From: Acidobacteriota bacterium
Lineage (GTDB): Bacteria > Acidobacteriota > Thermoanaerobaculia > Multivoradales > Multivoraceae
Reading direction: 5' to 3'
DNA length: 64,000 nt
Assembly: GCA_026707545.1 (NCBI GenBank)
Contig: JAPOWR010000001.1
Span: 1,641,778 to 1,705,777, forward strand
Numbering within the stretch: position 1 is the stretch's first letter; every line of letters begins with the position of its first letter. Under the pieces are notes generated by a model that did not search any database, was not told where the DNA came from, and worked only from the letters and a program-made list of their open reading frames with translations. A program made the translations under genes and the position numbers. This document shows, piece by piece, positions 9,701 to 17,679 of this stretch.

Positions 9701-10739
9701 GCTGGCCGGACTCGAAGGCCAGGTCTACGCCGAACCCCCGGACAACTGGGAACGGGTCTACGGGCGCCTGAAGCGCGACCGCAACGTCGCCGACCTCGCC
9801 CTCGAGGTCGAACAGCAGTTCGGCGGCGTCGAGGTCGCGCGCCAGTTCCTCGCGACCCTCGACGACGAAAGCGCGCCGGCCGAGGATCGACGGCGGGCCA
9901 TCCGCGGCCTCGCCGACCAGCAGCACCAGGCCCTCTTCGAGCGGCTCCCGGCTCTGCTGGACGAACCCGAGGTGCGGATCGCCGCGCTTCGCGCCTACGC
10001 CGCGTTCGACGGCCGCTGGCAAACGGGGTTCCTGCTGCTCGGGCGCTACGACTCCTTCAACGCGGATGAGAAGCTCGCCGCCGTCCAGACGCTCGCCTCC
10101 CGCCCCATCTACGGACGCGTGTTGATGGGCGCGATCAAGGAGGGAAGCGTCCCGCGGCGCGACGTGCCGGCCTACGTCGCCCGCCAGCTCCACCGCGTCG
10201 TCGGCAGCGGCTTTCTCGAGGTCTGGGGACCGATCACGCGGGTCTCCAGCGAAAAGGCCGCGGCCATCGCGAAGTACACGACGATCCTGAGCGACGAGGC
10301 GGTCGCGGCGGCCGACACCGCGCACGGCGAGCAGATGTTCACCGAGCTTTGCGCCGTGTGCCACCAGATGTTCGGCGAAGGCGGTCTGATCGGTCCGGAC
10401 CTCACGGGTTCCAACCGCACGGAGCTCGATTACCTGCTGACGAACATCCTCGACCCGAGCGGCGACATCCAGGACGTCTACCAGACCCTGATGGTGACCA
10501 CCCGGGACGGCCGGACCTACTCCGGCACCGTCGCCACGAAGAGCCCCCGCTCCCTGACCCTGCGCGTCGTCGGCCAGGACGAAGTCGTCATCGCGCAGTC
10601 GGATATCCAGTCGTTCGACTACTTCCCGCTCTCGATGATGCCGGAGGGACTGCTCGATCCCTACACCGACGACGAGGTGACGAACCTCGTCGCGTACCTG
10701 ATGACCGCGCAGGAAGAAACGAGCCCTCAGGGCCCCTGA
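6792..10739 (+). CDS. Multidomain lipoprotein: DUF6807 + PVC-type sorbosone dehydrogenase-like propeller + HEAT + cytochrome c
   Basis: 1315 residues. The signal ends in the lipobox LVAGC (Cys24). About residues 45-355 form a DUF6807 (PmoA-like) domain, with SPGHHPHQTGLYWG as a hallmark. From about 375 to 740 comes the membrane-bound dehydrogenase/NHL propeller found in Planctomycetes and Verrucomicrobia (PMAFAWDDRGRMWIAENRDY, then the HFNPYVYGD and HSAHGGARVY regions). HEAT-like repeats follow, and near residue 1186 a single class I haem site CAVCHQ begins a C-terminal cytochrome c domain. The role is probably periplasmic sugar-derivative oxidation passing electrons to its own haem. I chose the ATG at 6792 over one 42 bases upstream because GAGGGAGGAAGG directly precedes it. 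It heads an operon with the next two genes. Confidence 0.9.
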   Translation: MRVPAAPVVVPIVLLALAALVAGCTQNTGAEGAEAQETASSVLLRAVQDEETGSISIYREGEEEPIVTQNASAEHRPFLHPIVAPDGKGLATQYSPGHHPHQTGLYWGFTRVNGEPMDADTLRQWFYRRDKPEEIAKAIGRDYFHNPGGDYWRRESASVVTQAGTEVQWQTVYGMLDAEGNAFMTETQNWSMRAEEDRFILDLEWAGEAHTEVSINEMSYGGMFLRMPWHKDIAGEAVNAARQRNRQAEGQRAMWVDVGMQVEGRDDFLHVAIFDHPMNAGYPQTWRVDGQLGVGPTRARMGDWHIPEGATEVIRHRLIVYTGELNDLELTEDWEEYTGAAEGSYSTSSLWGIAQREAKQEKFLTPEEAVDAMTVRDGFKVNAWASEPMITQPMAFAWDDRGRMWIAENRDYETRGRGFSGSGDSRILILEDTDRDGAADSKKVFAEGIPFPAALAVGFDGVFVGAPPHLLFLPDRDGDDVADMDDAEILLTGWGIRDRHETINSFHWGPDGWLYGLEGFATPSRIRKPGPDETIYGHNDPFPDDLFEYDGVDINGGVWRYHPTKDRFEVVAHGFSNPWGIDYDAKGQIFITACVIPHLFHVVPGGIYHRQGGSHFNPYVYGDIRTIVNHRHRSAHGGARVYLSDAFPEEHYGRLFMANIHEHAVLSDELEAKGSGFVAHHGEDFLLANNKQWVGFSMEIGPGGDVYVLDWHDADICGNDVQHKETGRIFRITPEQSLAEDWEGRYDDVKAMSNEQLVELQLSKSAWHARRARVVLQGRAARDEVDATVHDALRHVFASNPDGDLRLRAMWALHVTGGFTPNELMTALDDEDQHVRAWAIQLLTEDHDAPAAATERFIELADRDTSPVVRLYLAAALQRVEHDVRWPIAEHLVMKGDDADDHNIPKMIWFGIEPLVPEDPKRALRLARTSQIPMLTENIARRAVDADELGFLVTSLDDRSEARPALLRGMLAGLEGQVYAEPPDNWERVYGRLKRDRNVADLALEVEQQFGGVEVARQFLATLDDESAPAEDRRRAIRGLADQQHQALFERLPALLDEPEVRIAALRAYAAFDGRWQTGFLLLGRYDSFNADEKLAAVQTLASRPIYGRVLMGAIKEGSVPRRDVPAYVARQLHRVVGSGFLEVWGPITRVSSEKAAAIAKYTTILSDEAVAAADTAHGEQMFTELCAVCHQMFGEGGLIGPDLTGSNRTELDYLLTNILDPSGDIQDVYQTLMVTTRDGRTYSGTVATKSPRSLTLRVVGQDEVVIAQSDIQSFDYFPLSMMPEGLLDPYTDDEVTNLVAYLMTAQEETSPQGP

Positions 10740-10759
10740 GGCCTTCGAGGGACGCGGAC

Positions 10760-11872
10760 ATGACGAACGTCGCCATGATCGGCCTCGGCTTCGGCGCCGA
10801 GTTCATCCCCATCTATCAGGCCTACCCCGGCGCCAACGTCCACGCGATCTGCCGCCGGGACGAAGCGGAACTCAACAAGGTGGGCGACCAGTTCGGGATC
10901 GAGCGGCGCTACACGGACTACGACGACGTGCTCGCCGATCCGGACGTCGACTACGTCCACATCAACACGCCGATCCCGGACCACGCCTGGATGTCGCTCG
11001 CCGCGCTCGACGCCGGCAAGCACGTGATGTGCACCGTGCCGATGGCGACGACCGTCGACGACTGCCGCAAGATCGTCGAGAAGGTCGCGGAGACGGGCCT
11101 CAGGTACATGATGGCCGAGACCGTCGTCTATAGCCGCGAGTTCCTGTTCATCAAGGAGCTGTACGAGAGGGGCGAACTCGGCGACATCCAGCACCTGGCG
11201 GCCTCGCACCCGCAGGACATGGACGGCTGGCCGTCCTACTGGGAGCGCATGATCCCGATGCACTACGCGACCCACGTCGTCAGTCCGTGCCTGGGCCTGG
11301 TCAACGGCCTGGCCGAGTACGTGAGCTGCTTCGGCTCGGGCGCGGTGCGCGACGACATCGCCGAGAAGTCCGGCAACCGCTTCGCCGTCGAGACCTGCCA
11401 CATCAAGGTCAAGGACAGCGACCTGGTCGCCCACATCTGGCGCTTCCTCTACGACGTCGCCAGGCAGTACCGCGAGAGCTTCGATGTCTACGGCACGAAG
11501 AAGAGCTTCGAGTGGACGCTGATCGAAGACGAGCCCCACGTCCTGCACACCGCGAAGAAGCCCGAGCACGAGATCCCGGAGAAGATCGAGGTGCCCGACT
11601 ACGCGCACCTTCTGCCGGAGCAGATCCGCCACTTCACCCTGCCGCAGGAGATCCACGACGCCGAGCACCTCTCCTTCATCCAGGGCGGCGGCCACGGCGG
11701 CTCCCACCCCCACCTCGTCCACGAGTTCCTGAGCGCGCTCAACGACGACCGCGATCCCTGGCCGAACGCGGTCACCAGCGCCAACTGGACCTGCGTCGGC
11801 ATCTGCGCCCACGAGTCGGCGCTCCAGGGCGGCGAGATCATCCGGCTACCGAGCTTCACGCTCGGACCATAG
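10760..11872 (+). CDS. Gfo/Idh/MocA family oxidoreductase
   Basis: 370-residue NAD(P)-dependent oxidoreductase of the Gfo/Idh/MocA type. It has an N-terminal Rossmann fold (MIGLGFGAEFIPIYQ) and a C-terminal substrate domain. Where most members carry the catalytic hinge motif EKP, this one reads KHVMCTVPMA, so the usual Lys is Val. A histidine-rich stretch (GGGHGGSHPHLVHEFL near residue 320) closes the substrate domain. The start ATG at 10760 lies 20 bp after the stop of the DUF6807 protein. With that protein and the following permease it suggests uptake and redox conversion of a sugar or inositol derivative in the cytoplasm. Confidence 0.9.
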   Translation: MTNVAMIGLGFGAEFIPIYQAYPGANVHAICRRDEAELNKVGDQFGIERRYTDYDDVLADPDVDYVHINTPIPDHAWMSLAALDAGKHVMCTVPMATTVDDCRKIVEKVAETGLRYMMAETVVYSREFLFIKELYERGELGDIQHLAASHPQDMDGWPSYWERMIPMHYATHVVSPCLGLVNGLAEYVSCFGSGAVRDDIAEKSGNRFAVETCHIKVKDSDLVAHIWRFLYDVARQYRESFDVYGTKKSFEWTLIEDEPHVLHTAKKPEHEIPEKIEVPDYAHLLPEQIRHFTLPQEIHDAEHLSFIQGGGHGGSHPHLVHEFLSALNDDRDPWPNAVTSANWTCVGICAHESALQGGEIIRLPSFTLGP

Positions 11873-11906
11873 GACCCCAACCAACGGACCGGCTTCAGGA
11901 GGGCCA

Positions 11907-13340
11907 ATGAACAAGACGAAACTACTGATCGCGAGCTTCCTCACCATCCTGGTTGCCGGAGTCGGAACCGCCGTTCGCGGCGGGCTCCTCCTGGAATGGG
12001 GCACGGCATTCGGCTTCACGCAGACGGAACTCGGACAGATCACCGGCGGCGGCTTCGTCGGCTTCGGACTCGTAATCCTCGTGGCCAGCGCCTTCCTCGA
12101 CCGCTACGGCTACAAACCGTTCCTGCTGGGGGCGGGCGTCCTGCATGTGCTGTCGGTCGTCGTGGCCGTTGCGGCGACTTTCATCTACAACGGATCGATC
12201 GAAACGAACCCGGACTTCGCCCGCGCCGGGGCCTACTTCTGCCTGTTCTGGGGCGTCTTCATCTTCGCCGTCGCGAACGGCATCTGCGAAGCGGTCATCA
12301 ACCCGCTGGTCGCGACGCTCTACCACAAGGAGAAGACCCACTACCTGAACATCTTGCACGCCGGCTGGCCCGCCGGCCTGATCTGCGGCTCTCTCCTGGG
12401 CATCGGGCTGATCGGCCGCGTCCGCTGGGAGATCGTCCTCGCGCTCTACCTCGTTCCGACCCTCATCTACGTCCTGATGATGGTCAAGGAGAAGTTCCCC
12501 ACGTCCGAGGCGGCCGCTGCCGGCGTCAAGTTCCTCGACATGGTCAAGGAGTTCGCGGCGCCCATGTTGCTCTTCCTGCTGGTGCTCCACGTCTGCATCG
12601 GCTACGTCGAACTCGGAACCGACAGTTGGATCGTCAACATCATGGACACCGTGCTGGGCGGCAAGGGGCTGTTCATCCTGCTCTACACATCCATCCTGAT
12701 GTTCGTGCTGCGCTTCTTCGCCGGTCCGATCGTTCATCGGATCAATCCGCTCGGGCTACTGTTCGTGAGCGCCGTCGTCGCCGCCATCGGCCTCTACTCG
12801 CTCGGTTCGCTGGCCGGCGCCGTCACCGTCATGGTCGCAGCCACGATCTACGGCGCCGGCAAGGCCTTCTTCTGGCCGACCATGCTGGCCGTCGTCTCGG
12901 AGCGCTTCCCCCGCGGCGGCGCTCTCACGCTGGGGGCCGTCGGCGGCGTCGGCATGCTCTCGGCCGGATTGCTGGGCGGCCCCGGCATCGGCTACCTCCA
13001 GGACCGCCACGCCTCGCAGGACCTGCAGGCGAAGGCGCCCGCAGTGTACGAGGAGTACAAGGCCCAGGGCACGAACAGCTTCCTGTTCTTCGCCCCGGTC
13101 CAGGGCCTCGACGGCACGAAGGCCGGCCCGGTCATGGAGAAGGCCAAGGACTTCAGCATCACCCTGCCGCCGGACGAGCAGGCGGTGCGCGACGCCTCCT
13201 TCCACGGCGGCCAGACCGCTCTGCGAATCACGGCGGCGATACCCGTTTTCATGGCGCTCGGCTTCCTCTACCTGATCCTCCACTTCCGGCGGGCAGGCGG
13301 CTACAAGCAGATCGAACTGACGTCGCAGCAGGAGACCTGA
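11907..13340 (+). CDS. MFS transporter
   Basis: 477 residues with about twelve hydrophobic segments in two bundles, and the MFS loop motif LDRYGYKPFLLGAG between TM2 and TM3. A 60-residue hydrophilic insert (about residues 365-430) precedes the last helix. The layout is closest to sugar/anion symporter-type MFS permeases, but the substrate cannot be assigned. The ATG has a good Shine-Dalgarno (CAGGAGGG) and follows the oxidoreductase by 34 bp, so it probably imports the compound handled by the two genes upstream. Confidence 0.88.
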   Translation: MNKTKLLIASFLTILVAGVGTAVRGGLLLEWGTAFGFTQTELGQITGGGFVGFGLVILVASAFLDRYGYKPFLLGAGVLHVLSVVVAVAATFIYNGSIETNPDFARAGAYFCLFWGVFIFAVANGICEAVINPLVATLYHKEKTHYLNILHAGWPAGLICGSLLGIGLIGRVRWEIVLALYLVPTLIYVLMMVKEKFPTSEAAAAGVKFLDMVKEFAAPMLLFLLVLHVCIGYVELGTDSWIVNIMDTVLGGKGLFILLYTSILMFVLRFFAGPIVHRINPLGLLFVSAVVAAIGLYSLGSLAGAVTVMVAATIYGAGKAFFWPTMLAVVSERFPRGGALTLGAVGGVGMLSAGLLGGPGIGYLQDRHASQDLQAKAPAVYEEYKAQGTNSFLFFAPVQGLDGTKAGPVMEKAKDFSITLPPDEQAVRDASFHGGQTALRITAAIPVFMALGFLYLILHFRRAGGYKQIELTSQQET

Positions 13341-13368
13341 AGCGAGAGCGCATCAGGGGGTTGACACG

Positions 13369-13417
13369 GGTCATGTTCCAAACGGTGTTTGACCGGAGGC
13401 GGCAGGTCCATTAGCCT
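13369..13417 (+). promoter_or_regulatory. Candidate promoter with dyad upstream of the secreted-protein operon
   Basis: In the 119-bp gap after the MFS gene, GGTCA (13369-13373) and TGACC (13390-13394) form an interrupted inverted repeat. TTGACC (13389-13394) and TAGCCT (13412-13417) are spaced 17 bp apart, a weak sigma-70-like pair just before the start at 13460. The overlap of the dyad with the -35-like box would fit repressor control, but this is inference from short matches only. Confidence 0.3.
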
Positions 13418-13459
13418 CAAAGGCAGACCCACTGCCATCCAACCCGCAGGAGGCTGCTG

Positions 13460-14341
13460 ATGTCGAACTCGTCTTCGCGACGCCTGGCGGCCGGAGTCGT
13501 GCTGGTCCTGCTGCTGCCTGGCCTTGCTGCGGCCCAGAGACGCGCTCGCGGGCCCGTGGAGGTGCCTGAGACGCCAGCGGGCTGGACCGTTCCCCGCACC
13601 GTGGACGGCCACCCCGATCTGCGTGGCGTGTGGGTGGAGATCGGCGGAACACGCGGCGGCGCCAGACTGTCGGACCTGGTCATCGACCCGCCGGAAGGCG
13701 GGATTCCGGCTCTGACCGAGCAGGCGCAGAAGGACTGGGACGAACTCCAGCAGTACCTCGAGGAGCATCCGGCCGACTCCTGGAAGGACCGCTCCCTGGG
13801 CGAACGCTGCGTGACCCTGGGGGTGCCCGTGCGCGCGAACTTCAACCAGTACTACAAGTTCGTCCAGAACAGGGACCACATGGTCATCGTCATGGAGTGG
13901 TACCACGAGGCGCGGGTCATTCCCCTCGACGGTTCGGCCCACCCCGATCGCCGGATCGGGCTATGGCTCGGCGACTCCCGAGGCCACTGGGAAGGCGATT
14001 CGCTGGTCGTCGAGACGGCGAACTACCTGCCCAAGGGGTACGCCGGCACCCACCAGCGAGGGACCCCGCAGACCTGGTTCCACTCCCTAAACTCGGAAGA
14101 GCTCGTGGTGACCGAGCGCTTCACCCGGGTCGGACCCGAGGTGATGCTGTACGAAGTGACGATCGACGATCCGCCGATCTGGGTCAGGCCATGGACGGTG
14201 AGGATGCCGATGGGCAAGCGGAACGAGCCGCTCTTCGAGTTCGCCTGCCACGAGGGCAACTACAACATGGCGAACATCCTGCGCGGCGCTCGGGTCAGCG
14301 AGCAGGAGGCCGCCGCGGCAGCCGCGGCGGACCCCGAATGA
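13460..14341 (+). CDS. Secreted protein of unnamed GEPDL/GHWEGD family, copy 1
   Basis: 293 residues with a cleavable signal peptide ending in LLLPGLAAAQ. I do not recognise a named domain. The protein shares a set of motifs with the next gene and with the C-terminal third of the product at 19866: DGHPDLRGVW near the N-terminus, DHMVIVMEWYHEARVIPLDG in the middle, then GDSRGHWEGDSLVVET, an ERFTR.GP...YEVTIDDP block and EFACHEGNYNMANILRGAR at the end. Such proteins are frequent, next to DUF6152 genes, in uncultivated Acidobacteria-like genomes (recalled knowledge). Predicted as a beta-rich periplasmic protein of unknown function. The ATG at 13460 follows CAGGAGG. It overlaps the next gene by 4 bp (ATGA). 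Confidence 0.8.
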   Translation: MSNSSSRRLAAGVVLVLLLPGLAAAQRRARGPVEVPETPAGWTVPRTVDGHPDLRGVWVEIGGTRGGARLSDLVIDPPEGGIPALTEQAQKDWDELQQYLEEHPADSWKDRSLGERCVTLGVPVRANFNQYYKFVQNRDHMVIVMEWYHEARVIPLDGSAHPDRRIGLWLGDSRGHWEGDSLVVETANYLPKGYAGTHQRGTPQTWFHSLNSEELVVTERFTRVGPEVMLYEVTIDDPPIWVRPWTVRMPMGKRNEPLFEFACHEGNYNMANILRGARVSEQEAAAAAAADPE

Positions 14342-15183
14342 GAGGCGGGAAGGTGCGAAACCGAATGCGGATCGCAGGGGTTTCCGCCATCGTCGCTGCA
14401 GTCGTTGCAGCGACGGCGGCGGCGCCGGTCCAGGCGCAGGACTACCTAGCCCCGCGCACCAGTGACGGCGAGCCGGATCTGAACGGCATCTGGCAGGCCC
14501 TGACGTCGGCGCACTGGGACATCGAGGCCCACGCCGCCCGCAGCGGCCCGATCGTCGAACTGGGTGCGCTCGGCGCCGTGCCGGGGGGCCTGGGCATCGT
14601 CGAAGGCGGCGAGATCCCCTACACCCCCGCGGCGAGGGCGAAGCAGCAGGAGAACCTCGCGCGGTGGTGGGAGCTGGACCCGGCAATCAAGTGCTTCATG
14701 CCCGGCATCCCCCGCGCCAACTACATGCCCTTCCCGTTCCAGATCATCCAGACCCCCGAGAACGTCATCTTCGCCTACGAGTTCGCCAGCGCCAGCCGGA
14801 TCGTCTACATGAACCGGCCCGACTTCGAGAGTCCCGGCGACAACTGGATGGGGCACTCCCGTGGGCACTGGGAGGGAGAGACCCTCGTGATCGACGTCTC
14901 CGCTCAGGTTCCCGACACCTGGCTCGACAGTTCCGGCAATCACCACAGCGGGGAGATCCACGTCCTCGAGCGCTACACGGCGACCGGGCCGGACCATCTC
15001 CACTACGAGGCGACGATCACCGACCCGAAGACCTACACGCGCCCGTGGAAGGTGAGCTTTCCGCTCTATCGACGGATCGAGGAGAACATGCAGCTACTCG
15101 ACTTCAAGTGCGTCGTGTTCGCGGAAGAGCTGATGTATCACCACCTGAGCAAGGGCGTCTGGAAGGCCGGAGATCCCGAATGA
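14338..15183 (+). CDS. Secreted protein of unnamed GEPDL/GHWEGD family, copy 2
   Basis: 281 residues if translation starts at the ATGA overlap at 14338; the ATG at 14365, behind GGCGGGAAGG, is an equally good start and gives 272. A signal peptide (about 25-30 residues, ending APVQAQ) is followed by GEPDLNGIWQAL, then FQIIQTPENVIFAYEF.SASRIVY, GHSRGHWEGETLVIDV, an ERYTATGPDHLHYEATITDP block and a short C-terminus around DFKCVVFAEE. These align by eye with copy 1 and with the fusion protein at 19866. No catalytic motif that I know is evident. The four-base overlaps on both sides mark an operon with DUF6152. Confidence 0.8.
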   Translation: MRGGKVRNRMRIAGVSAIVAAVVAATAAAPVQAQDYLAPRTSDGEPDLNGIWQALTSAHWDIEAHAARSGPIVELGALGAVPGGLGIVEGGEIPYTPAARAKQQENLARWWELDPAIKCFMPGIPRANYMPFPFQIIQTPENVIFAYEFASASRIVYMNRPDFESPGDNWMGHSRGHWEGETLVIDVSAQVPDTWLDSSGNHHSGEIHVLERYTATGPDHLHYEATITDPKTYTRPWKVSFPLYRRIEENMQLLDFKCVVFAEELMYHHLSKGVWKAGDPE

Positions 15184-15203
15184 CCCGGAAGGAGGTCAAC
15201 GCC

Positions 15204-15638
15204 ATGCCCACCAAGGTCCTCATGGCCGCAACCGCTCTCACTCTCGCCGTGGGCGCCGCGCCGGCGATGGCGCACCATGCCTTCGCGGCCGAGTTCGATG
15301 CCGACCGCCCGGTCAAGCTCACCGGCAAGGTGACCCGGATGGAGTGGATCAATCCCCACGCGTGGATCCACATGGAGGTCGTGAAGGAAGACGGTTCGAC
15401 CGAGATCTGGATGGTCGAGAGCGGCAGTCCCCCAAGCCTGTTCCGCCGGGGCTTCACCAAGAACTCGCTGCTGCCGGGAACCGAGATCGTGGTCGACGGC
15501 TTCCAGGCCAAGGACCGCTCGAACAAGTGCGCCGGACGTACCGTGACCTACACCAACGGGGAGAGGCTGTTCCTGGGATCTTCCGGCACCGGCGCGCCGA
15601 GAGATTCGGCCGACCCGTCGGAGCCATCGAACCCATGA
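15204..15638 (+). CDS. DUF6152 family secreted protein
   Basis: 144 residues. Signal peptide MPTKVLMAATALTLAVGAAP ending AMA, then the family opening HHAFAAEFDADRPVKLTG. A central INPHAWIHMEV block and GRTVTYTNGERLFLGSS close to the end are typical of DUF6152. A small beta-barrel exported protein of unknown function, nearly always beside the unnamed GEPDL family. I chose the ATG at 15204 because GGAAGGAGGT lies just upstream; an ATGA-type start at 15180 is possible but has an implausible leader. It is followed 10 bp later by the PQQ dehydrogenase. Confidence 0.88.
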   Translation: MPTKVLMAATALTLAVGAAPAMAHHAFAAEFDADRPVKLTGKVTRMEWINPHAWIHMEVVKEDGSTEIWMVESGSPPSLFRRGFTKNSLLPGTEIVVDGFQAKDRSNKCAGRTVTYTNGERLFLGSSGTGAPRDSADPSEPSNP

Positions 15639-15648
15639 GCGCTGTCTC

Positions 15649-17646
15649 GTGACGAACCGCCCAACCGCCATGCTGGCGGCACTGGCGGCCGCGCTGGTGA
15701 CGTCCGGCGCCTTCGCCGACTCCGGCGCTCCCGACGTCGAGTGGCAGCATCACGGCCGCGACCACGCCTTCAGCCGCTACTCGCCGCTAGCGGACATCGA
15801 CGGCGAGAACTTCTCCCGGCTCGAGGTCGCCTGGCGCTGGAAGTCCGCCGACCACCGCGTGAGGGAGGTACCCGGCGCCTTCGCCGGCTCCGCGCTCATG
15901 GTCGGCGGCCGGGTCTACATGATGACCACGCTGTGGCAGCTCGCGGCGCTCGATGCGGCCACCGGCGAAGAGCGCTGGGTGTTCGACTCCGAAGCGTACA
16001 AGGCGCCGAGGGCCGCGTACTCGGGTCCCCGGGGAATCGAGTACTGGACCGACGGCGAGGAGGAGCGCATCCTGTTCGCCACCTCCGGAAAGCTGCTGAT
16101 CTCGATCGACCTTGCGACCGGGCAACCCGATCCCGACTTCGGCGAGGAGGGCTTCGTCCACATGGCGCTCGACGACCTCGGCCGCCCCGGGATCCGGCTG
16201 CGCGACATCAGCGCCGGCTCGCCCGGGATCGTCGTCGGCGACACGTACATCGTCGGCTCGCGGATCTTCGACGTGCCGTCGAAGAAGACGGGCATCCCGC
16301 CGGGCCACGTACGCGCGTACGACGTGCGCACCGGCGAGCAGAAGTGGCGCTTCCACACGATCCCGCAGGAAGGCGACGACTTCACTGAGACCTGGGAGAA
16401 CGACTCCTGGAAGTGGATGGGCAACACGAACGTTTGGGCGCCGCTCGCCGCCGACGAGGAGCTCGGCTACGTCTACTTCGCCACGTCGACACCGTCGAGC
16501 GACTACTACGGCGGCGACCGCCACGGCGACAACGTGTACGGCGAGAGTCTGGTATGCGCCGACGCGGAGACCGGCGAGCGCGTCTGGCACTTCCAGACCG
16601 TGCATCACGGCATCTGGGACTACGACAACGCCTCGGCCCCGAACCTGGTCGACGTGGTCGTCGAAGGCCGGCTGCGCAAGGCCGTTGCCATGGCGTCGAA
16701 GACCGCCTTCCTCTACGTCTTCGATCGGGTCACCGGCGAGCCTCTGTGGCCGATCGAGGAGCGGCCGGTTCCCCCGTCCACGGTGCCCGGCGAGATGCTC
16801 TCGCCGACCCAACCGTTTCCGACCAAACCGCCGGCGTTCGATCTCCAGGGCCTGACCGTCGACGATCTGGTCGACTTCACGCCGGAGCTGCGTCAGGAGG
16901 CGCTCGAGGTCCTCGAGTCGTTCGTCACCGGGCCGATCTTCACACCCTCCATCGTCGCCGGCGAGGGAGGCAAGCTCGGCACGATCGTCTCGCCCGGCCC
17001 AGGCGGCGGGGCCAATCATCCTGGCGCCTCGTTCGATCCTCTGACCGGGATCGTCTACGTCCAGTCGACGACCCAGCTCGGCGCCTGGGGCTTGGCGAAG
17101 CCGGACCCCGCCCGCAGCGAGTTCCGCTACGTGAAGCAATCGACGGGAGGAGCGGGAGGACTCAAGATCCCCCAGGGGCTGCCCCTGACGAAACCGCCCT
17201 ACCGGCGCATCACGGCAATCGATCTGAAGACCGGCGAGCACGCCTGGCAGGTGCCGCTGGGAGAAGGCCCGACGGATCACCCCGCGATCCGCCATCTCGA
17301 CCTCGGCCCCCTGGGCAGCCGCCCTTCGAGCGGCACCCGCGAAGGCGGGCTGCTCGTCACCAGGACGCTCCTCATTACCCACTCGCCCAAGCGGGAGAGC
17401 TGGGACGCCCCGACGGCGACCGCCAGTTACCTCACCGCCTACGACAAGGCCACCGGCAAGGTGCTGGCGCAGGTCGAGACCGACACGGCGCTGCACGGCG
17501 TGCCGATCACCTACCGGCACGAGGGCCGCCAGTACATCGTGGTGCCGGCAGGCGGCAGGCCGGGCGGCAGGGCCGTGGGCCGTAACGCGAACGTCCAGGC
17601 GGCGACGGCGGAGCTGGTGGCCTTCGCCCTGCCGCGGGAGGACTGA
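15649..17646 (+). CDS. PQQ-dependent dehydrogenase-like beta-propeller protein, copy 1
   Basis: 665 residues with a GTG start and a signal peptide ending SGAFADS. The mature protein starts with the quinoprotein tryptophan-docking pattern (HHGRDHAFSRYSPL..I), repeated through AWRWKSADH, GEERWVF, GEQKWRF and GERVWHF blades. HHGIWDYDNASAP corresponds to the active-site segment of quinoprotein dehydrogenases (WDYD). No cytochrome c CxxCH is present and there is no adjacent Cys-Cys pair of the kind seen in methanol/ethanol dehydrogenases. A periplasmic sugar- or alcohol-type dehydrogenase that hands electrons to a separate acceptor is the best reading. It is very similar over its whole length to the N-terminal two thirds of the product at 19866, pointing to a duplication around the sulfatase gene. 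Confidence 0.88.
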   Translation: MTNRPTAMLAALAAALVTSGAFADSGAPDVEWQHHGRDHAFSRYSPLADIDGENFSRLEVAWRWKSADHRVREVPGAFAGSALMVGGRVYMMTTLWQLAALDAATGEERWVFDSEAYKAPRAAYSGPRGIEYWTDGEEERILFATSGKLLISIDLATGQPDPDFGEEGFVHMALDDLGRPGIRLRDISAGSPGIVVGDTYIVGSRIFDVPSKKTGIPPGHVRAYDVRTGEQKWRFHTIPQEGDDFTETWENDSWKWMGNTNVWAPLAADEELGYVYFATSTPSSDYYGGDRHGDNVYGESLVCADAETGERVWHFQTVHHGIWDYDNASAPNLVDVVVEGRLRKAVAMASKTAFLYVFDRVTGEPLWPIEERPVPPSTVPGEMLSPTQPFPTKPPAFDLQGLTVDDLVDFTPELRQEALEVLESFVTGPIFTPSIVAGEGGKLGTIVSPGPGGGANHPGASFDPLTGIVYVQSTTQLGAWGLAKPDPARSEFRYVKQSTGGAGGLKIPQGLPLTKPPYRRITAIDLKTGEHAWQVPLGEGPTDHPAIRHLDLGPLGSRPSSGTREGGLLVTRTLLITHSPKRESWDAPTATASYLTAYDKATGKVLAQVETDTALHGVPITYRHEGRQYIVVPAGGRPGGRAVGRNANVQAATAELVAFALPRED

Positions 17647-17679
17647 CAACCGCATCAGCGGGATAAGGAGGTCCACGAG

